NCBI GenBank assembly: GCA_003184365.1
Contig: NKYR01000083.1
Coordinates: forward strand, 1-64,000
Source: Evernia prunastri
Taxonomy: Eukaryota; Ascomycota; Lecanoromycetes; Lecanorales; Parmeliaceae
DNA: 64,000 nt
Reading direction: 5' to 3'
Shown: positions 56,378 through 64,000 of the stretch, in pieces
Layout: the number at the start of each line of letters is the position of its first letter
Numbering within the stretch: position 1 is the first letter of the stretch
Program-made: the position numbers and the translations under genes
Notes under the pieces: model-generated
Told to the model about the DNA's origin: nothing
Databases searched by the model: none
The model's input: the letters and a program-made list of their open reading frames with translations, nothing else

Positions 56378-56963
56378 ATGCAGGCAATGCCTGACGCCCG
56401 TCAACAAAGCTTCGAAGAGATCTATGGCCCTCCAGAGAACTTCTTGGAGATAGAGGTCAGTCTCTCCACATTTTATCCTTTGTAGATTCCTAAGATCTCA
56501 GCATCTGCTTAGAGACATACTGAGCTAACGCTGTATCCACTTTTACCAGGTCAAGAACCCTCAGACCCATGGTACATCACGCAACATGTACACCGACTAC
56601 GAGATCATCTGCCGCACCAACATTCCTACCTTCAAGCTTAAGCACAGCACGGTCCGTCGGCGATATTCCGATTTTGAATACTTCCGCGACATTCTAGAGC
56701 GTGAGAGTGGGAGGGTGACTATACCGCCATTGCCGGGCAAGGTGTTTACCAATCGATTCAGTGACGACGTTATCGAGCACAGGAGGGAGGGACTGCAGCG
56801 ATTCTTGCAGATTGTTGTAGGTCATCCTTTGCTGCAGACGGGGAGCAAAGTGTTGGCGAGTTTCGTACAGGGTGAGCATTCTACATTGTAAGAGAGGGTC
56901 GCACATCTAGCTCGAAGAACTGATGCTGGTACAGATCCGAATTGGGACAGGAACTCATGGTGA
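56378..56963 (+). CDS. SNX3: Sorting nexin 3 (Grd19-type), 142 aa
   Basis: PX-domain protein that binds PtdIns3P on endosomes and works with retromer in cargo recycling. Three exons: 56378-56455, 56550-56871 and 56935-56963, with introns of 94 and 63 bp. The domain covers almost the entire protein: FLEIEVKNPQTHG, then TDYEIICRTNIPTF and the lipid-binding VRRRYSDFEYFRDIL, PPLPGKVF and RREGLQRFLQIVVGHPLLQT. The final exon gives DPNWDRNSW, the usual end. Length equals that of other fungal Snx3. A mostly degraded stretch follows downstream. Confidence 0.95.
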
Positions 56964-57170
56964 AACGTGATGTGGATCCACGTGAAGAATGTCAGGATGA
57001 TTATCATGCACAGCAGCCGTCTATTGATTTTTTCAGCAATTACAGCGAATTGAGCGAATGGCGCACAGTGGCGGCGGGCAACAAGTCAATTCGGTCATTG
57101 TACAAAAATACTTCCTGTACCACTCTTCTGCTTCTCATCGTCTCTGGCTGTCACTACGGGGAAGGCTAGC

Positions 57171-57777
57171 ATGGTGGCGCCAAAGCATAACAAAGGGTTC
57201 CCTCATCATCAGGCGCTCTTCAATGTGAACCTTGGCCTTCACTATGATCCGTCCTGGTATCTTCCTGTAGTCTTGCCTAGCGAAGCCTTCCACCAGCTCA
57301 CAAATTTTCCTCGGATCTCCAATCTAGCTATCCCTCAGATATACTACCAACTATCTAGCCATGAGGGTCTCTTGATGCTTTCTGGGGAGGATCGAGACTA
57401 GTTGCAAGCTACCAACAAGGTAAGGATCGAGAGAGAGATCGCATTGTATGACAGCGTTCCTGGAACCCGAGTTGGAGATTCCATTGCTTTTTGTGAATGG
57501 CTCATGAAGGAAACATCATTTCTCTCATTGCGGAAGGATCTGAACCCTTACATCAGCCGTTCGGAAGGGTATGTACAGCAAGTGTTTCAAGCGAGGGCTG
57601 GGCGAGTAATAGAAACGGCATCTGATAAGGGTGCAGGTACAGGCAGCTACCCAAGCGGGTCCAGCCATTCCGGCACCTGCTCAACCTCGTACTTGGTTCT
57701 TTTACGAAGAGAACCAGGTCAACGAATGGTATCGGTGCATAAAGCAGAAAGCAACGAGTGATATCAATCAGAGTTAG
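57171..57777 (+). pseudogene. Disrupted gene of unknown family
   Basis: Frame 1 (57171 onward) reads HYDPSWYLPVVLPSEAFHQL, then YYQLSSHEGLLMLSGEDRD, stops at TAG 57399-57401, continues in the same frame as LQATNKVRIEREIALYDSVP, then RVGDSIAFCEWLMKETSFLS and VQQVFQARAGRVIETASDK. From about 57635 the protein-like frame moves by one base to VQAATQAGPAIPAPAQPRTW, then FFYEENQVNEWYRCIKQK, ending SDINQS at a TAG. One stop and one shift suggest a pseudogene (or sequencing errors); an intron at the shift cannot be excluded. I do not recognise the family. Confidence 0.35.
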
Positions 57778-58579
57778 ATGAAGAGCGGACGCGCATTGTC
57801 TGAAGGCTATGCTTGGTGATGGCTAGGTCTTGCTGAATTTGAACGACTTTATATATCGTTGGATGGACGCGCTCTTAAGCCTCATACTGAAAATTGCTCA
57901 CGACCACCCCAACGACTCTCAAACTTGAAAACCGTTTCACTACCTTATTGTCCGCCCGGATACGTGAAGTTCTTATTGACCTCAAAGGAGTACCAAATGT
58001 TCACTGCTAGGAGTTATGTCTTCTTCTGGACCCTTACCAATACACCAACAAAGTAGACTCTCCCATCCTTCACCGTGGTTGATCGCAGGCAGGCTGTCAC
58101 AAGTACCAACACTCCACCTTCCCGAACGGATCAGTGGCGTCGACTCCTCCCTGTACTTCACGCTGGGTCGTCATGGCCTCTCCCACCGCATCCCGAACCT
58201 CTACAGCCAGGCGTGTCCTACAGTAACCTAAGAAGCTGGAGAAAGGATCATCGACTAGAAAGCAATGCAGTAAGCTGGTGCTTCTTCCTCACCTCAATGA
58301 TCAAATCCTTGTCTCACACTCTCACGGTTTACCGTATGAGCAAACGCATTGAGATCAAAAGTCACATGATCCGACGTCAGCGAGGCCAGCGAAATGTTTT
58401 ACGTTGGGCTGTGTCTGCGCCGGTGAAGGAGGCTCAGGCGAACAATGACAAGGGAAATGAGGAATCGGCGCACGCGAACAATTGAAGAGAATGTTGCCAA
58501 CGAAAGAGAAGAGGTGCTTAAGTCTTCTCGGATTCACAAGCAACAGCCATGTTTCACTAGAAGACTCTTCCAGTCGTTT

Positions 58580-58870
58580 GAGCATTGCAACAAACCGAGA
58601 AGCTGGAGAAGCGACTCAATGGAATTCGTGCTCAGCTCGAGGGCGAGAAAACTTTGGCAGGAGCAGCTTCAATGTAAGCAAACTAGTGGAGCGGAGGACA
58701 AAGGACTCGACTGGATCCAGTCTTTACGGGAGGGACTCGCTTCACTGTGTCGCCAGTCGGAGATACGTACGCTTGCTTTGTTTCACGCCAGAACGCCTTG
58801 GCTCTTGAAGTCACAGCCGAATTCGCAGCCGGTAGAGCAACCACAGCGGTCATGCACGGTATCACTAGGC
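58580..58870 (+). pseudogene. Coding-like fragment of unknown origin
   Basis: One plus-strand frame reads LQQTEKLEKRLNGIRAQLEG and EKTLAGAASM, hits stops at about 58674-58685, then reads WSGGQRTRLDPVFTGGTRFT, VSPVGDTYACFVSRQNALAL and EVTAEFAAGRATTAVMHG. The second half faintly recalls the first WD40 strand of Utp13-type proteins (..PVFTGG....SPDG...A), but it is too short to assign. It may be a gene relic or chance. Confidence 0.22.
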
Positions 58871-59617
58871 ACGATTTGCTGCCTAGAGAGGCAAAAAAAA
58901 GGGAGGCTTCCGCTTCATGCGAGAAGTACTCGATGCAAAGGCGTTTACATTATGATAAATTTGTTCTGCATGGAGGATTCCGGGGCATAGCGTATATGCC
59001 AGTCGAAGAACGAGGGTTGACTCAAGGTGAGAAAGGGACACGGTATGGATGACGACGCTTTCACTATCCATGGAATCATTTTCCCTTCCCACATGAAGCC
59101 TTAGGATCCAGGTATGGACGTTGTTCAATGCATTTCATCTGTCCCCGAAATCCGACTAAAGCTCTTTTTCGGTTGTCGATTCGTTGCACCGTCTGCCTTG
59201 CCGCCTAGCCGATAGCTTTGCACCCTTAGGTAGGTCAGAGGACAGGCTCGACAGGCAAGCATTCGACATAGTGGCTATCCCGGGGCGTTGAACTCTTCAA
59301 GTCTGTCAACCTGAGAATACTTACGACGCTATTTATGAATAGAGATTTCAGAGAGATTGTTAGTCAAGTGGGAAAGTCATGATTACTCTAGGTGATGCTG
59401 TTATGGACGCTTGGTTGATCTTTTAATATAATTCATTTCGATTAACTAGTGGGGGACTCGGGATGAATCATCATAAGGCAAGGCACAGAGGCTGAAGGGT
59501 CTTGATGCCAAGACTCGCTTAAGCGGCCCCACTGCCGAAGAACACAAATTTGCTGATCGATGAACTACTTTGACTCAGTACAAGCCTTCGATACATCGAC
59601 TCAGTGATATTGCCATC

Positions 59618-60664
59618 ATGGGTCGTGGACCGTAAGTATAGCAGATTAGTTCATTGTTTGTTACTGAGAAACCTGTGGCTGAGCTCTCCCTAGGAAGAAG
59701 CATCAGAAGCGTCTCAGCGCGCCATCGCACTGGCTGCTGGACAAATTGTCCGGTGCCTATGCGCCTCGTCCATCTCCAGGGCCTCACAAGCTCCGAGATT
59801 GTATGCCACTCATTGTCTTCATCCGTAACCGGTGAGTTTCTGAGCCTTTACCCAAATTAAGCACATCTTGCTGACTGCTTCAAGACTGAAGTATGCTCTC
59901 AACTCCCGCGAAACCAAGGCCATCGTTATGCAACGCCTGATCAAAGTCGATGGCAAGGTTCGCACTGATACTACGTATCCTGCCGGCTTCATGGACGTCA
60001 TATCTATCGAAAAGACAGGCGAGAACTTCCGACTTGTCTACGATACCAAGGGCCGTTTCACAGTCCACCGCATTACTACTGAAGAGGCGGAATACAAACT
60101 CGCAAAGGTCAAGAGAGTGCAGCTGGGCAAAGGCGGAATCCCATTCTTGGTTACGCATGATGCACGAACGTGAGTTTGTTGCACTCTTTCAGTCGTTGGA
60201 CCAAGTTTTGGTGGTATTCCTAGGTGAAGTACTGACGGAAAGTCATTCTGCAGGATTCGCTACCCGGACCCTGCTATCAAAGTGAACGACACAGTCAAGA
60301 TCGATCTATCGACAGGCAAGATCACCGAGTTCATTCGCTTTGATACTGGTGTGATTGCAATGGCAACAGGTGGTCGTAACATGGGCCGTGTTGGTGTGAT
60401 CACACATCGTGAGCGTCACGATGGAGGCTTCAACATTGTGCACATCAAAGACGCGATAGATAATTCTTTCGCTACTCGGGAAACCAACGTCTTCGTCATT
60501 GGCAACGAGAAGCCATGGATAAGTCTGCCTAAGGGCAAAGGAGTTAAGGTTCGACACCCGTGGACCTATCCTACGCGGTTACCTGAGATCACGCTAATTA
60601 TAAATAGCTATCGATTGCAGAGGAGAGGGATCGTCGTCGTGCATATGCAATTGCAGGTCATTAA
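59618..60664 (+). CDS. RPS4: 40S ribosomal protein S4 (eS4), 262 aa
   Basis: Small-subunit ribosomal protein. Five exons: 59618-59631, 59694-59831, 59885-60169, 60254-60548 and 60608-60664; introns 53-84 bp. The first exon has only 14 nt (MGRGP with a split codon), typical of fungal RP genes. Assembled blocks: MGRGPKKHQKRLSAPSHWLL, LDKLSGAYAPRPSPGPHKLR, VFIRNRLKYALNSRETKAI, MGRVGVITHRERHDGGFNIV and the end GKGVKLSIAEERDRRRAYAI-AGH. The last junction (AAG|GTTCGA...AATAG|CTA) restores this C-terminus, whereas reading through gives an unrelated tail. Convergent with the DUF7704 gene. Confidence 0.95.
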
Positions 60665-60942
60665 GTTCCGGAGGACATGGTAAGGACGTCGAAGTGAGGG
60701 ACAGCCTTGCAACGTGGCCTTCAGATCTTAGATTCTAGCTTGAGAACATGCAAATCACGGATTATGCAGTGCTTTTACCTTAATTTACCACAGGCACAAC
60801 CATGGTTCCTTAAGGACGCAACGACAGGGACTGGTGTCCTCTAACTCTCCAATGGCAGCATGCTTGAAATTATAAACACATCAGTCGACTACGTCAAATC
60901 GCCCATCTACAGTGCACTTGTCAATGGAACTGCTAATCGTTC
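60665..60942. other. Convergent intergenic region, RPS4 / DUF7704 gene
   Basis: 278 bp between two stop codons, 3' UTR sequence expected, nothing else seen. Confidence 0.45.
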
Positions 60943-61663
60943 TTAGATATCCTTCCTCATTGCCTTCTTCATGCTGTTGACGACTTTATCCTGCCCAAAC
61001 GCGCCCAGAAGGTACAGTACTCTGACCAAAAAAAGACCAAGCGTCACCCCGATGTTGCCCCACCCCATTGCGTTCCATTCCTGTACATTCATAAAATCCG
61101 AGTAACCCCTGTTTTACAATACGAGACTTAGTATGCCTATAGGAGGACGTATATGGAGCCTCGGAACATGAAATTCCCAAAGTGTCTCTCAAGACTCAAA
61201 AACCGGTCCAGAATAGAGACATATGTAACGTACAGGTGGCCTACGTCGGCAACAGCGCAGGCGAGCAGAAAATTGCGTACGACGTTGGCTTCTGTTGTAG
61301 TGTAGAGAACGCTAACACCAACCATAGCAAGAAGTCCATATACATTGCCCAATTGCTAAATATGACTTTGGGTCAGTTTAGCCTTTCTAAGAGGCCGTAC
61401 AGAGCCTTGAAACGTGCCTAGGGAATAAGGCTCTCAAGACTTGGGATTCAATCTGAAAGGGGTTTATGAACACCAAGAGTACGTACGAGGGCAAGGATGC
61501 GGTTTGTCGCCGTGGGCGATATGGTGGTGGCTGAGGTGGCTGGGAGCTGGGAATTCACGAAACCTGTGGTATCAAGCATTGGGGAGAGGTATCCCGCGAC
61601 AAGTGCAATTGGTTCGAACACGGTGAAGATGAAGCAAGGAAACGGAGGTAGTATAGAAACCAT
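60943..61663 (-). CDS. DUF7704-type four-helix membrane protein (154 aa)
   Basis: Small integral membrane protein of a fungal family of unknown function. Three exons: 61663-61487, 61355-61234 and 61108-60943, with 131- and 125-bp introns using GTACGT donors. Helix 1 is FIFTVFEPIALVAGYLSPML, helix 2 QLGNVYGLLAMVGVSVLYTT, helix 3 NVVRNFLLACAVADVGHL and helix 4 WGNIGVTLGLFLVRVLYLLG; the conserved EPI, EWNAMGWGNIG and ADVGHL motifs support the family. The second junction (HL|GYSDF) gives a loop shorter than usual, since readthrough codes YVTYV that some homologues keep; the exact acceptor/donor pair there is the weakest point. Basic C-terminus (KKAMRKDI). Confidence 0.72.
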
Positions 61664-61971
61664 TTCTGGCGTAGATAGGCAGAAGCTCAGTGTATTGGGC
61701 GAAGGCGGGCGGCAACACGGAGCGGGAAAATCTTGCTCCGGCTATTTGGCGGGGCGAGGGTTCAAGCTTCACCAGTGCATGTAACGGCTTTAGACCTTCA
61801 AGGGCTGTTTGATCCATTCAGTTATCACCATACTTCGGGGAACGAATGCTGAGCTTGATTCTTGAGATGTGGTTATTTCAGCATCACCAGCACTGATCGA
61901 GAATTCGCAGCTCTCCTCCAGAAGCTGCACCACGCGTCTCCCCACTAAGTCTCTGGAAGCATTGCTTCCTG
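61664..61971. promoter_or_regulatory. Divergent DUF7704/telobox-Myb intergenic region
   Basis: 308 bp between divergent start codons; no distinctive motif seen. Confidence 0.4.
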
Positions 61972-63486
61972 ATGTTCTCGGATTTCGTTATGAACATGCC
62001 AATGTTCGATGACATCTTCGACGATTTCCAAATCCGTCCTTCTCTACGGATTCCTCCACTACAAGACCCTTTCCCCCCACTCTCGATAATTACGCGGAGA
62101 CCTTCTCCGTTAGAGCCCAATGCGCGTGTCAATATCGATAGCGAAGCGAACAAGCTCACTGGTAGACAAAGAGCGCTTGCACAAGCGAAACCTCTGGGGC
62201 CACCAGAGAACAGTGAGCTCGAAGTATCTATCACAGCCAAACCTGCTGCAATCCTTGAAGCGCAAGGGACAGAGCATCCGAAAGAAAGGCCTCGGAAGAA
62301 ACAGAAGCTTTACGACCATGAACAAATTGCCGACTTCGTTCAGCTGCCCCGACCTCAGAACAAGTTGAGAGACGATAAGCCCCGTCCGTTCCAACCAATA
62401 TCAGTTCTCAACGAGCTGCATGAACCCCCTCCAAGTGCAGCACTATTTCCTCCAATTACGCCAAATGCAAGTCAAGAAGAGCATGATCAATGCCATTCAG
62501 GTCCTGGACAACTTCCACACCAGACCAAAGACCCAGGACGGTTATCTTCCAAGAAGAGGAAGCCAAGGGTACGCTCTACTGGTGGTTGTACCGCTAAAAG
62601 AACTTATACTCGAGAGCGGACAGCGTGGACGGAGGAAGAAACCGACCAGTTGGTCAAAGGTGTTGCAATCTATGGAGTGGGAAGATGGAAAAGTATCCTT
62701 GACCACCCGGAACTGCATTTCCGTCAAGGGAGAACGAATATGGATCTTAAGGATCGGTGTGTAAAGTCCTCGTGCTAGTTGTCCCATTTACCGGCTGATC
62801 GACGTCTCAGGTTTCGCGTCGTATTTCCCCCTAACGCACGGCACAAATGGACTAGAAAAATGCCAGAGCCTCCCGATGACGGCCAAGGTATGCTTGGGCT
62901 CCCGAAAGAAATCTCCTCAAGAATATCAACGACTAACCTTGCCACAGAAGCACCCTGCGGGCACAAGTCCGCGACCAAGATTGCTGCGAAAAAGTCTTCA
63001 CTAAGAGCTCCAAAGCGTCTCTGGACAGAGCAGGAAGACACCGAGCTAGACAAAGGGTTCCAATTGTACGGCTTTCAATGGAATCTTATGCTCAAGGACC
63101 CCGCATTGAAGTTTGACCAGAGATCGTGTGGCCAGATACGAGATCGGTTCCGTTTGCGGTTCCCCAACGTGTACAAGCAGCAGGATCCAGTGGCCTCAGC
63201 CGAGGTGAAACGAGCATCCTCGAAGAAAGAGCAGCCTGCAAAGAACTCAACACGGACAAGGAAGACGGTGGATTATTCAAATGAAAGAGCAAATGAGGAA
63301 GAAATCGATGTTCAGGCAGGAGATAATGCCGGCTCTAAACCGGTTTTGGCTTCCCATACTGAAGAGGAAGACAACAGACTCTCGAATTCGATTCTACACA
63401 ATGACTGGGATTGGGATGAGAATCTCACTTTGGCTCCATTGGCTTGGGAGGATATGGCTAATCGGCCCATGTTTGCTTTTGATTGA
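61972..63486 (+). CDS. Two-Myb telobox protein, Tay1/Teb1-like (486 aa)
   Basis: Two exons, 61972-62756 and 62811-63486, 54-bp intron that falls inside the first Myb repeat and restores MDLKDRFRVVFP. Myb 1 (about residues 211-270) reads RTAWTEEETDQLVKGVAIYG and VGRWKSILDHPELHF, with a telobox-like recognition helix (MDLKDRFR). Myb 2 (about 325-385) reads KRLWTEQEDTELDKGFQLYG and SCGQIRDRFRLRFP. Paired telobox Myb domains are known from Yarrowia Tay1 and fission yeast Teb1, which bind TTAGGG-type repeats. The N-terminal 200 residues are Pro-rich with a basic NLS-like ERPRKKQKL and KKRKPRVRS. Telomere or promoter binding is inferred from the domains. Confidence 0.72.
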
Positions 63487-64000
63487 ATTGAGCTCCTCGA
63501 ATAATGATCAAAGGACGAACAGACCTTCCATTTCCACTCTTTAACTTTCTGCATGGCTGATCCCGACTTCCAACCACCCTTTGTCCTACTACCGCTTGCC
63601 CTACTATTGATGGACTTGTGTGAACGTCTAGAAGCCGCGAAAACAGGGTTTCGGTCTATGCACTATGAAATTGAGATATCGACATGAGTAGACGAGGGAG
63701 TGAATTTACGGCGTGTAAAAGCATTGGGAGACAGAAGATTTCAACTTTGAAAGAAGGGCAGCAGACTTGACGCTCTGGTGACTCGGTTCCGCCCAGATAC
63801 AAACAGACGTAGATAGACGCAGGATGTCCAAATCTCGCAATGCGGGATACATCTTCCTTTCGATCAAGCCAGGTAGATAGAAAAGTTGAAGAGCGAGGGG
63901 GCAACACTCGGCCATGCACGTCGCAAGTTGTTCAGAAGGTTTCAATCCCCGCCCGCCCCTAGGTTATAACTAATTATATGTCGCCTCATGAGAAGAATTC
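63487..64000. other. 3' flank of the telobox-Myb gene to the window end
   Basis: 514 bp without a supported gene. Short minus-strand frames (63656-63945) show no family features. Confidence 0.45.

Larger units (their letters stand above)
56964..59617. other. Stretch with broken coding fragments between SNX3 and RPS4
   Basis: About 2.65 kb of normal composition. Plus-strand fragments read like protein over 40-100 codons but are interrupted by stops and frame changes that do not look like introns. Two are listed separately. The last 550 bases (59060-59617) hold only the RPS4 upstream region. Confidence 0.4.

Noticed and set aside
1..64000. CRISPR arrays or bacterial-type operons
   Set aside because: No regularly spaced repeats; genes have spliceosomal introns and eukaryotic families.

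Overview
The window looks like nuclear DNA of a filamentous ascomycete (Pezizomycotina, possibly Dothideomycetes; the class is my inference). Genes carry short 48-131 bp introns with GTANGT-type donors and CTAG/ACAG acceptors, and the proteins (NVJ2-type SMP protein, REV3, SLU7, SSS1, RPS4/RPS9/RPL21, a DUF7704 protein, an LPGELR F-box-like protein) have typical filamentous-fungal layouts. The left 25 kb is extremely A+T rich, and its remaining C is mostly followed by G, T or C rather than A. That is the footprint of repeat-induced point mutation (RIP, CpA to TpA), so the window joins a RIP-inactivated AT isochore to a gene-rich GC-equilibrated isochore.

Layout. 1-25 kb: transposon graveyard. 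It holds a solo LTR (656-849), a non-LTR retrotransposon (LINE) cluster broken by single N bases (5.4-8.0 kb), two TA-flanked MITEs (12.08-12.26 and 12.43-12.71 kb), a structurally complete but RIP-killed Ty3/gypsy chromovirus with 153-bp LTRs and a 5-bp target duplication (13701-21304), a second solo LTR nested inside it (20776-20945), and another decayed gypsy remnant up to a LINE-like fragment at about 25 kb, where composition changes abruptly. 25.8-30.0 kb: normal composition but nearly gene-free, with one weak membrane-protein exon. 30.05 kb: a tRNA-like gene with a large internal interruption.

30.7-63.5 kb: housekeeping genes. In order: NVJ2-like lipid-transfer protein (-), REV3 (-), SLU7 (+), RPS9 (-), RPL21 (+), a DCAF11/LEC14B-type WD40 protein (-), a Rim2-type mitochondrial carrier (-), a young miniature LTR element with a gag-like proline-repeat ORF (-), an F-box-like protein (+), a CPSF6-like RRM protein (-), SSS1/Sec61 gamma (+), a divergent DUF21/CNNM-like membrane protein (+), SNX3 (+), a stretch of broken coding fragments, RPS4 (+), a DUF7704 membrane protein (-) and a two-Myb telobox protein (+). 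RPS9 and RPL21 diverge from a 195-bp intergenic region. The genes are not a pathway cluster. They cover translation, ER translocation, splicing and 3'-end processing, membrane-contact lipid transfer, endosomal sorting, translesion synthesis and probably telomere binding.

The most unusual items are the 1,386-bp LTR miniature element with identical 136-bp terminal repeats and a GTAAG target duplication 176 bp upstream of the carrier start codon, the interrupted tRNA gene, the CBS-less DUF21-like protein, and short solo LTRs and MITEs that stay un-RIPped inside RIP-saturated DNA. Exon coordinates were derived by hand from splice consensus, reading frame and family conservation.
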